A DNA stretch of 64,000 bases from Streptomyces katrae (lineage in GTDB: Bacteria; Actinomycetota; Actinomycetes; Streptomycetales; Streptomycetaceae), in NCBI RefSeq assembly GCF_000717655.1, contig NZ_JNZY01000012.1:103348-167347 (forward strand). Reading direction: 5' to 3'. Positions within the stretch are counted from its first letter, which is position 1; each line of letters begins with the position of its first letter. A program made the translations under genes and the position numbers. This document shows positions 26,453 through 34,235 of the stretch, one piece after another. The notes beneath the pieces are model-generated. The model ran no database searches. It was not told the DNA's origin and worked only from the letters and a program-made list of their open reading frames with translations.

Positions 26453-28882
26453 CTACGCCTCCTGGTCCTGCATGGCCCTCCGTACCAGTGCGGAGACCTC
26501 GCGGACCGTGGGGGTGAGGAAGAAGTCACCCATGTCGACGCTCACGCCCAGCTGCTTCTCGATGGCGTCGATGACGGAGATCGCGAGCAGGCTGTGCCCG
26601 CCCTCGTCGAAGAAGTCCGCGTCGAGATCGACCGGGCCGGAGGCGAGGACCTCCTCGAAGACGGCTCCGACCTTCGCCTCGACCCCGTCGCCTCCCGCTC
26701 CCGTCCGCGTCGGGGCGGACGCCGGTGCCGGGGCGGCGCCGGCCGCGGCGAGACGCACCAGGGCACCCCGGTCGATCTTGCCGCTCACCATCCGCGGCAG
26801 CGCGTCGATCAGCGTGAGGGAGGTCGGCACCATCGCGGGCGGCAGTGCGGCATTGGCCCGCGCCCTGATCTCCTCCACCGTGGTGTCCACGGCTTCCAGC
26901 CAGGCCGCCAGCGCCGGGGCGCCGTCGGGGCCGCTCACCACGGCGACCGCCGCCTGGCGGACTCCCGGCAGCAGGCCCAGCACGCTCTCCACCTCACCGG
27001 GCTCCACCCGGTGGCCGCGTATCTTCACCTGGTCGTCGGCCCGCCCGGTGAACTCCAGCATTCCGTCCGGACGCCACCAGACGAGGTCCCCCGTACGGTA
27101 GCTGCGTCCCCCGGGCGCCTCGGTGTCGGCCACGAAGGCCCCCGCCGTCAGCTCCGGCCGGTTGCGGTATCCGTCCGCGAGGCCGTGTCCCGCCAGCCTG
27201 AGCTCTCCGACGAATCCGATCGGCAGGGCCCGGCCGTCGGCGCCGGTGACGGTCGCGACGGTGTTGGCGATGGGCCACCCGATCGGGAGGCCGGGGCCGG
27301 CGTCCGTGCCGTGGTCGAACGCGGTCGCGCCCACCGAGCTCTCCGTCGGGCCGTACTCGTTGATCAGCCGGACTCCGGGCAGCAGTTCGTGGTGGCGGCG
27401 CACCAGATCGGGCGTCGTGGCCTCGCCGGCGACCGTCACGGCGCGCAGTGAGGCCGCGGCACGCGGGAGTTCGCCCAGCAGGACCCGGTAGAGGCTCGGG
27501 ACGTTCGTGAGGTGGGTGATGCGGTGCTGCTGCGCCAGCTCGGCCAGCTGACGGGGCAGCAGCTGGTGCGTGTCCGCGAGGACGAGGCGCCCGCCGGAGG
27601 CCAGCGCCGGGAACAGGTCGGCGATCGAGCTGTCGAAGGCCAGCGAGGGCAGCTGCAGCAGCCTGGTGTCGAGGTCCAGCCCGTGGTTGCGCCGCTTCCA
27701 GTGCACGTAGCTCGCGATCGCACGGTGCCGGATCTCCACGCCCTTGGGCCTGCCGGTCGACCCCGAGGTGTACACCACGTACGCGAGGTCGTCCGGGAGC
27801 GGCCCGGGCAGGGTCCCGGGCTCGGCGGCGGGGCCGGCGACCGCGGCCTGGATGTCGATCACCGGGGCGGTCAGCCCGACGGGCAGCCCGGTGAGCAGGT
27901 CGGGCGCGGCCAGGACGGCTGCGCACGCGGCGTCGTCGAGGATCTCGGCCAGCCTCGAGGCCGGGGACCTGGGGTCGAGCGGCACGTAGGCCGCGCCCGC
28001 GAGCAGGGTGCCGGTGATCGCCGGCACGGCGTGGATCGTCTTCCCGGTGAGCACACCCACCCGGTGTCCCCGTCCGATGCCCGTTGCGTGCAGACGAGCC
28101 GCCACGGCCTGCGCGGCCTGCCAGAACTCGCCGTACGTGAGGGTCTCGGCACCGGCTACGACGGCCGTACGGTCCGGGTGTGCGCGGACCGCCTCCTCGA
28201 TCGGCGCCGTCAGCGTCGTGATGACGCCCTGCGGTTCGAAGCCGCGTCGGCCGAGCACGAGGGCCGCCGCCGTATCCTCGGCAGCGGCCGACGGCAGCGC
28301 CGCGGCCGGGCCGTGCGGATCGACGAATCCGGCCAGGACACGGGACACCGACCGCAGCAGGACGTCCAGGAACCACGCCTCGGCGCGATCCGGTCCGGCC
28401 TCGGCCACGAGTTCGCGTATGCCGTCCGCACCGGGCTCGGTCAGGCCCAGCTCGATGACGTCCGGCCGGGACTCACGGGCAGCGGGGCCGGCACCGACCC
28501 GCTCCGAGCCGACCAGCAGCGCGCCGGTGAGCGCCGCCTCCTCGTCGGCGACCACGGGCGCCGACCGCAGTGCCGCGTCGGCGGCCCGGACCAGATCGCC
28601 GACGGTGGCCCCGGCGGCGCGCCCGATGCCGGCCAGCACCGGCCCGGCCGGGCCGGACACGGCGACCACCGGCTCGTCGGTGTGCTCCGCAGCGCCGACC
28701 ACCAATGCCGACGCCGCGGTGAGGGCGACCAGTTCCTCCAGGGCGCGGCCGCCGGAGATCTTGGCCAGGCCCTCGACGGCGGCCGCGGTCAGCGCGAGCC
28801 TGGCGTGGGCGCGCGCTGACGGCGCGGCGCCCGTGCGTCGGGGGCGGATCGTGGTGGCGGGCACCACAGGGTCGGACGTCAT
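26453..28882 (-). CDS. NRPS A-PCP protein with condensation-like N-terminus
   Basis: An 809-residue protein. Residues 1-200 are an Ala-rich, condensation-remnant-like region without HHxxxDG. The adenylation domain (about 210-700) has YTSGSTGRPKGVE, NEYGPTE, YRTGDLV and MVSGKIDRGAL. The carrier domain has EGGHSLLAIS, Ser near 760. Pocket residues read by eye are D-S-A..V-A-E-V-G, close to the E322/V330 pattern of histidine-activating domains, so a histidine-like substrate is likely but not certain. It is encoded opposite to the main NRPS. ATG 28882 has AAGGGA eight bases upstream; the frame to 28984 is rejected. It probably works in trans as a loading or terminal module. Confidence 0.88.
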   Translation of the reverse strand: MTSDPVVPATTIRPRRTGAAPSARAHARLALTAAAVEGLAKISGGRALEELVALTAASALVVGAAEHTDEPVVAVSGPAGPVLAGIGRAAGATVGDLVRAADAALRSAPVVADEEAALTGALLVGSERVGAGPAARESRPDVIELGLTEPGADGIRELVAEAGPDRAEAWFLDVLLRSVSRVLAGFVDPHGPAAALPSAAAEDTAAALVLGRRGFEPQGVITTLTAPIEEAVRAHPDRTAVVAGAETLTYGEFWQAAQAVAARLHATGIGRGHRVGVLTGKTIHAVPAITGTLLAGAAYVPLDPRSPASRLAEILDDAACAAVLAAPDLLTGLPVGLTAPVIDIQAAVAGPAAEPGTLPGPLPDDLAYVVYTSGSTGRPKGVEIRHRAIASYVHWKRRNHGLDLDTRLLQLPSLAFDSSIADLFPALASGGRLVLADTHQLLPRQLAELAQQHRITHLTNVPSLYRVLLGELPRAAASLRAVTVAGEATTPDLVRRHHELLPGVRLINEYGPTESSVGATAFDHGTDAGPGLPIGWPIANTVATVTGADGRALPIGFVGELRLAGHGLADGYRNRPELTAGAFVADTEAPGGRSYRTGDLVWWRPDGMLEFTGRADDQVKIRGHRVEPGEVESVLGLLPGVRQAAVAVVSGPDGAPALAAWLEAVDTTVEEIRARANAALPPAMVPTSLTLIDALPRMVSGKIDRGALVRLAAAGAAPAPASAPTRTGAGGDGVEAKVGAVFEEVLASGPVDLDADFFDEGGHSLLAISVIDAIEKQLGVSVDMGDFFLTPTVREVSALVRRAMQDQEA

Positions 28883-29167
28883 GGGCACATTCCCTTGCTC
28901 GGGGGACGAATGAAGACAACTGCCCGTCGGCCAAGCGGTGTTCACCACAGGCGACGGGGCCGCCATGGGGTTCGAACACCGCATCGGGCACGTGCGGGCA
29001 CACCGTCACCGAGGTGGGACGCGAACGGACCGCGCACCGCAGGGCCGTGGCCGAGCCGGTACGCGGGTCACCGCTGACACCACAGGGTGCCCATGCACTT
29101 GTCGGATCGGAACACCGGGCGGCCGAGCTGCGGCCGCCCGGTGTTCCGACCAGGCCGTCGCCTCGCG
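28883..29167. other. intergenic region between A-PCP and rsgA genes
   Basis: About 285 bases upstream of the A-PCP gene. It contains the rsgA terminator hairpin near 29107-29149, and otherwise no convincing gene or clear -35/-10 pair was seen; the promoter of the A-PCP gene must lie here. Confidence 0.4.
29107..29149 (-). terminator. terminator downstream of rsgA
   Basis: A perfect 19-base stem (arms 29107-29125 and 29131-29149, the first ending GGGCGGCCG) with a five-base AGCTG loop, placed 18 bases past the rsgA stop. Confidence 0.8.
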
Positions 29168-30268
29168 TCAGCCGCGCTTCGCGATCATGTTGGCCATGCC
29201 TTCCTTGCCCTGCGTCTTCAGCGCCTTGAGGCGGTCCTGGCGCAGGCGGGCATCGCTCCGCGAGGCGATCCACTGGTTCTCGCGGAGCAGCTTGTGGTAG
29301 CTGTCGAGGCGGCGCTGCTGCAGCATGCCGTCCTCGATGGCCTCGCGTACCGCACAGCCGGGTTCCGCGACGTGGTCACAGTCCCGGAACCGGCATTCCT
29401 CGGCGAGCTGCTCGATCTCGGAGAACGTCTGCTGCAGGCCGTCGGAGGCGTCGTACAGGCCCACGCCGCGAATACCGGGCGTGTCGATCAGCACCCCGCC
29501 GCCCGGCAGGGGCATCAGCTCCCGGGTGGTCGTGGTGTGGCGGCCCTTGCCGTCGCTCCGGGTCTGCTGGGTCTCCATCACCGAGCGTCCCATCAGCACG
29601 TTGGCGATGGTGGACTTGCCCGCGCCCGACTGTCCGACCAGGACGCTCGTCCCCGTCAGAACGGCCGCGAGGACGTCCATGCCGTCGTCGGTGGTGGCGC
29701 TGACGACCAGGACGTCCACCCCGGGCGCGGCCTGCTCGACCGTCTCACGGACGCTGTCCGCGTCCTGCGCGAGGTCGGACTTGGTGAGGACCATCACCGG
29801 CTGCGCTCCGCTCTCCCAGGCAAGGGCGAGGAACCGCTCGATCCGGCCGAGGTCCGGCTCCGTGTCCAGGGCCACGACGACGCCGATGGTGTCGACGTTG
29901 GCGGCGAGCACCTGGCCCTCGGAGCGCTGGGAGGCGCTGGAGCGGACCATCGCCGTACGACGCGGCAGGACCGCCTGGACGTACGTGCCGGCCGCGCCGG
30001 CCTGGACCGCCACCCAGTCGCCCGTACAGGGCATCTTCATCGGGTCGGGGTCCGCGACCGGACCGGTGTCGGCATGGACGACGGTCACCTCGGACTCGCC
30101 GTCGGCGATCACGACGTCGCAACGGCCCCGGTCGACCCGGATGACCCGGCCGGGCACCCAGGAGGCGTCGGCAACTGAGGAGAAGTGGTCGTCGAGCTCA
30201 GGGGACCATCCGTAGGCCTCCAGGGGCCGCGGGTAGATCGAATCGGCCGATGTCGATGAGTGACGCAA
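29168..30268 (-). CDS. rsgA: RsgA ribosome-associated GTPase, cluster-embedded copy
   Basis: A 366-residue circularly permuted GTPase: an OB-fold N-terminus, the G4 motif VLTKSD before the P-loop LVGQSGAGKS, the G3 motif DTPG, and a C-terminal zinc cluster CRFRDCDHVAEPGC. RsgA binds the 30S subunit and drives late maturation and release of assembly factors. The start is a TTG at 30268 with GAAGGG nine bases upstream; a longer frame to 30334 adds residues unlike the family. It is the last gene after the halogenase on the same strand, but a hairpin lies between. Because the surrounding cluster looks like one for a 30S inhibitor, this is likely a protective paralogue. That role is inferred. Confidence 0.9.
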   Translation of the reverse strand: MRHSSTSADSIYPRPLEAYGWSPELDDHFSSVADASWVPGRVIRVDRGRCDVVIADGESEVTVVHADTGPVADPDPMKMPCTGDWVAVQAGAAGTYVQAVLPRRTAMVRSSASQRSEGQVLAANVDTIGVVVALDTEPDLGRIERFLALAWESGAQPVMVLTKSDLAQDADSVRETVEQAAPGVDVLVVSATTDDGMDVLAAVLTGTSVLVGQSGAGKSTIANVLMGRSVMETQQTRSDGKGRHTTTTRELMPLPGGGVLIDTPGIRGVGLYDASDGLQQTFSEIEQLAEECRFRDCDHVAEPGCAVREAIEDGMLQQRRLDSYHKLLRENQWIASRSDARLRQDRLKALKTQGKEGMANMIAKRG

Positions 30269-30277
30269 CGCGATGAG

Positions 30278-30283
30278 CCCTTC
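30278..30283 (-). promoter_or_regulatory. GAAGGG ribosome binding site for the rsgA TTG start
   Basis: The site lies nine bases before TTG 30268. It selects a start that removes a non-conserved 22-residue extension. Confidence 0.5.
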
Positions 30284-30521
30284 GGGAGGTTTCCGGCCGG
30301 CGCACGCAAGTCGGTTGCACCGGCTGCTGGACAAGGGGCGGAGGGGGGGTGGGCGGCTCTTCGGGCCCCGCTACGGCGGTGGTGACATGAAGGTCGCCCA
30401 CCTCGGCTGACTCCGACGTACCAGGCATTCAATGCACTCGACGCTACGACAGCGGGGAACGCCCCGCAACACCCTTCAAGCGCCGCTGAGTTGAGACTCC
30501 AGCGGGCCTCTGGCAGAGCTC

Positions 30522-30557
30522 GACCACTCACCCGTGCGCGCGCCCGGGTGAGTGGTC
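30522..30557 (-). terminator. terminator of the CmlA-type/A-PCP/halogenase operon
   Basis: Perfect 12-base arms GACCACTCACCC (30522-30533) and GGGTGAGTGGTC (30546-30557), starting seven bases after the halogenase stop. It separates the halogenase operon from rsgA, which must then have its own promoter in 30269-30521. Confidence 0.75.
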
Positions 30558-30563
30558 TGCCGT

Positions 30564-32318
30564 CTACCGTTCGGCGGGCGCCGAGGTGCGGTACAGGGCC
30601 CGCATCTCCTCTTCCAGGACCTTGACCTCGTCCAGCCGCGGCCGGCTCTTGGGCGCGAACAGCCCGTCCTGCTCCCAGCGTTCCGGGTCCAGGCTCAGCG
30701 CCGACACGTTGAGCCAGCCCCGGGAGCGGATCTCTTCCAGGCGCTCGGGAAGAGCGTCCTCGAGGGCGAGGTAGAAGATGACGTGGGCCAGCTCCTCGAT
30801 GCGGTCCAGACCGTCGCGCACGCTCGTGAGCACCGTGCCGAAGGCGGGTACCTCGTCACCCGGCAGGTTCTGCTCGAAGAGCCGGGCGAGCGTGGGAACG
30901 TCGTCGTAGTAGTCGATGTAGTCGAAGGCGAAGACGCCGCGGTAGCTGCGCGCCCAGGCCTGGAAGAGGTTCATGATGGTGCCCTGGGTCGCCACCGCGT
31001 GCGCGCCGAGTGCGCTGAGCGTCGTGCTCGCCGACTCGTCCAGGAAGGTCTTCCCGTAGAACTGCGGGTCGGAGAAGGACCATCCGACGTAGTAGTCCCA
31101 GATCGTCTTCAGCGACATGATCACGGCGTTGTCGTGGAAGGCGTAGGAGCCCTGGATGTTCAGGGTGAGCCCCTCGGCGAGCGAGAGGAACCAGCGGTTG
31201 GCGTACCGCACGAAGCCCTCGTCGAAGGACTCCTCCACGTCGCGGCCGACCATCTCGGTCACGAAGCTGTTGGCGTAGCCGATCAGGTTCGACCCCACGG
31301 AGTAGTAGGGGTCGGCGAACACCGCGGCGTCACCGACGCACGCCCAGCGGTCCTGCGAGAAGACCTGCTGCGAGGAGTGGCTGTAGTTCTTCAGTACGCG
31401 GAAGTCGAGGACCGGCAGTTCGCGGATGGCGGGGTCGAAGCCCGGAACACGCTCGGCGACGAAGTCGATGGCCTTCTCGATCCGGTTGAACTTGGTGACC
31501 GGGTGGAGGTCGTCGGACACGACGATGCCGACGCTGGTGTGGTTGGGTGCCAGCGGGATGGCCCACACCCAGCCGCCCTCGAACATGAAGTGGTTGGTGG
31601 ACTGCCAGCGCGGTTCGGTGATGCGGTCGTGCCAGACGGAGTGCTCGGCGCCGACCGCCTCGTCGGTGTCGAGCCGGCCCTCGAGCCGGAACCAGACCGA
31701 GTTGTGGGGCTTGGGGTACCGCTTGGTGAGGTCGAGCTTGCGCTGCAGCAGCCGGTGGCGGCCCGTGGCGTCGACGACCCATCGGCAGGTGACGCTGGCC
31801 GGCTGGGCGCCCTCTTCGTCGACGGCCTGGTACGTCACCCGGTGCGGGGCGTCCTGCTCGCCGAGCTCGATGTCGAGCACCTTGACGCCCTGCGTCAGCT
31901 CGGCCCCGGCAGCCGCCGCCACCACGCGCAGGTGCTCCTCGAAGGAGCCGCGGTTGAGCTGGTAGGACTTCGCCGGGAGGAAGCGGTTGACGCCGAACTC
32001 GGCTTCCTCGTGGAGGCCCGAGCCGCCGCCGTAGAAGTACCGGAGCCCCAGCTTCTCGAGGTGCTGCTCCTCCAGATAGTCGTACAGACCGAGGACGTGG
32101 TGGAAGTAGTACGCGCCCACCTCGACCGAGGACTCGCCGACCTTGTGCGCGGACAGCGGGATCGGTGAGCGCTCGCGCTCGCAGACGAGGACGGAGAGCT
32201 CGGGCTGCGCGTCCTTGAGCTGCTTGGCCAGGCAGAGCCCGGCCAGGCCGCCGCCCGCGATGACCACGTCGTAGTCGACACCGCCGAACACGGAGTCAGT
32301 ACCGATTTGCCTGCTCAC
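30564..32318 (-). CDS. FADH2-dependent halogenase
   Basis: A 584-residue flavin halogenase. The FAD-binding motif VVIAGGGLAGLCLA is near residue 20, the active-site lysine motif HKVGES has Lys about 59, and the halogenase signature WVWAIP is near residue 247. It needs reduced FAD from an unlinked flavin reductase and makes hypochlorous acid that reacts through the Lys. It overlaps the upstream A-PCP gene by GTGA, so the two are translationally coupled. The substrate is therefore probably an aromatic residue, such as imidazole, held on that carrier. The C-terminal region (about 400-584) is long, as in halogenases acting on carrier-bound substrates. Chlorine versus bromine cannot be told. Confidence 0.9.
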   Translation of the reverse strand: MSRQIGTDSVFGGVDYDVVIAGGGLAGLCLAKQLKDAQPELSVLVCERERSPIPLSAHKVGESSVEVGAYYFHHVLGLYDYLEEQHLEKLGLRYFYGGGSGLHEEAEFGVNRFLPAKSYQLNRGSFEEHLRVVAAAAGAELTQGVKVLDIELGEQDAPHRVTYQAVDEEGAQPASVTCRWVVDATGRHRLLQRKLDLTKRYPKPHNSVWFRLEGRLDTDEAVGAEHSVWHDRITEPRWQSTNHFMFEGGWVWAIPLAPNHTSVGIVVSDDLHPVTKFNRIEKAIDFVAERVPGFDPAIRELPVLDFRVLKNYSHSSQQVFSQDRWACVGDAAVFADPYYSVGSNLIGYANSFVTEMVGRDVEESFDEGFVRYANRWFLSLAEGLTLNIQGSYAFHDNAVIMSLKTIWDYYVGWSFSDPQFYGKTFLDESASTTLSALGAHAVATQGTIMNLFQAWARSYRGVFAFDYIDYYDDVPTLARLFEQNLPGDEVPAFGTVLTSVRDGLDRIEELAHVIFYLALEDALPERLEEIRSRGWLNVSALSLDPERWEQDGLFAPKSRPRLDEVKVLEEEMRALYRTSAPAER

Positions 32319-34105
32319 TTTGTACCCACCTTGTCGTTCTGTCGGTTCTCGATGTTGAGGGCCAGGCTCCGGACCGTCCGGTCCGTGTAGGGGTCCGAGA
32401 CGTCGAGCTGGACCCCGATCTGCGTCTCCACGCGGGAGAGCAGGTCCATCACGCTGAGGGAGTCGCCGCCGAGGTCCACGAAGTCGTCGTCCAGGCCGAT
32501 GTGCAGGGGCGCGAACAGCTCCTGCCAGATCTCGAGGAGCGCGGCCTCGACCTCCGTCGCCGGCTCCGGACCGTCCACGCCCTGGCCGACGGCGCCCGCG
32601 TACAGGGCCACCAGGGCCTTGTCGTCGACCTTGCCGTGGCGGGTGAGCGGCACGGTGTCGACCGGGATGATCGCCGACGGGACCATGTACTCCGGCAGGT
32701 TCTCCTGCGCCATCGCGCGCAGCCGGTCGATCTCGTCGGCGCCGGGCCCCTGGACGAAGGCGATCAGGAGGGGCGTATCGGAGTCGGTGGCGTGGCGCAG
32801 CAGGTGGACGTGGCCGACCGCGGCGTCCTGCGAGAGGACCTGGGCCACGTGGCCCAACTCGACCCGGCGGCCCCGGATCTTCACCTGGCCGTCCCGGCGC
32901 TCGATGAATTCGAGGTCACCGTTGCCGTGCAGCCGGACGATGTCCCCGGTGCGGTAGACGCGCTTCCCGGCGGCGGCGGACGAGGCCGGCGTGAAGAACC
33001 GCTCCGCGGTCAGCTCGGGATCGCCCAGGTAGCCCCGGGCCAGGCCCGCCCCGGCCAGGTGGAGCTCCCCGATGCCGCCCGGTGGCACGGGCGCGCCGTC
33101 CTCGTCGAGGACGAACGCCTCGGTGTGCTCGATCGGCTTGCCCATGAGCACGCGCTGGTCGGAGGCCGCGAGGCGGTGGACCGTGGAGCAGACGGCGTTC
33201 TCGGAGGGTCCGTACTCGTTGAACAGCTGCACCTGCGGAACGCGCTCGAAATGTTCCTGGGTCAGACTCGTCGTGAACCGTTCACCGGCGATCGTGACGC
33301 ACCGCAGGGATTTCACCCGCTGGGCTTCCATGCCTTCCAGGAGGCGCTTGTAGAGCATGGGGGTGATCAGGAAGTGGGTGACGCCCCGGTGCTCCATCAG
33401 ACCGGTCAGGTAATGCCGGTCGGTGATGCGGTCCCGGCGCGGCAGGAGCAGACGCACACCGGAGGTGAGGGCCGAGAAGGTGTCCACCACCGCACTGTCG
33501 AAAGACGGCCGCGGAATGGCCAGCGTCACGTCTTCCGGACCGAACCCGTAATAGGCATTGCGCCACGCCAAGGTGTTGACGATCGCGCGGTGCTCGACGG
33601 CCACGCCCTTGGGGTTCCCGGTCGTGCCCGAGGTGTACACCACGTACGCGAGATCGGACGGCGTGGCCACCGGCTCGGGGTCGGAGTCCGGTGTGTCGAG
33701 GGCGCCGCCCATGACGTCCAGGACGAAGAGCTCGCCGTTGAAGAACATCGCGCCGGCGGCCGCGGACGACTCGATCACCATGGCCCTGGGTGCCACGGCC
33801 TCGACGATCCGCTGGGTCACAGCGGGCGGGTTGTCGGGGTCCAGGGGGACGTAGGCACCGCCGGCCTTGAGGGCGGCCAGCATGGCGATGATCACGTCCG
33901 GGGGATGCCGGACCAGGATCGCCACCCGGTCGTCGGGGCGGACACCGCCGGTGTCCCGCAGGTGGTGTGCCAGCCTGTTTGCCCGGCGATTCAGCTCGCC
34001 GTAGCTCAAAAATTCACCTTCGAATTCCAGAGCCGTATGATCCGGCAACCTTCTGGCACATTCCTCAAAAAGGAGAGTCAGAGTCTTCGGATCGCCATGC
34101 TTCAT
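32315..34105 (-). CDS. NRPS A-PCP didomain, histidine-like pocket
   Basis: A 596-residue protein: adenylation domain (about 10-495) with YTSGTTGNPKGVA, NEYGPSE, YRTGDIV and TRHGKVDDKAL, then a carrier domain with LGGDSLSVMD (Ser near 545). Pocket residues read by eye are D-S-V, then A-E-V-C at 301/322/330/331. This is close to histidine-activating domains such as the bacitracin one. There is no condensation domain, so the loaded amino acid is either modified on the carrier or joined by a condensation domain elsewhere. The gene lies between the CmlA-type hydroxylase and the halogenase. ATG 34105 is chosen over two TTG codons because AGGGGG is nine bases upstream. Confidence 0.9.
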   Translation of the reverse strand: MKHGDPKTLTLLFEECARRLPDHTALEFEGEFLSYGELNRRANRLAHHLRDTGGVRPDDRVAILVRHPPDVIIAMLAALKAGGAYVPLDPDNPPAVTQRIVEAVAPRAMVIESSAAAGAMFFNGELFVLDVMGGALDTPDSDPEPVATPSDLAYVVYTSGTTGNPKGVAVEHRAIVNTLAWRNAYYGFGPEDVTLAIPRPSFDSAVVDTFSALTSGVRLLLPRRDRITDRHYLTGLMEHRGVTHFLITPMLYKRLLEGMEAQRVKSLRCVTIAGERFTTSLTQEHFERVPQVQLFNEYGPSENAVCSTVHRLAASDQRVLMGKPIEHTEAFVLDEDGAPVPPGGIGELHLAGAGLARGYLGDPELTAERFFTPASSAAAGKRVYRTGDIVRLHGNGDLEFIERRDGQVKIRGRRVELGHVAQVLSQDAAVGHVHLLRHATDSDTPLLIAFVQGPGADEIDRLRAMAQENLPEYMVPSAIIPVDTVPLTRHGKVDDKALVALYAGAVGQGVDGPEPATEVEAALLEIWQELFAPLHIGLDDDFVDLGGDSLSVMDLLSRVETQIGVQLDVSDPYTDRTVRSLALNIENRQNDKVGTK

Positions 34106-34235
34106 CAACAAACGCCCCCTGCCGAATTACTGTAAATTCTCGATTAGAAAAGCGTAGCCGCCGCCGATCGAAGCGCCCTCTATTCACACTCGAGTGGAAA
34201 GACGGTGCGCCGGTCGCCACGGCGGCCGCCCGGGC

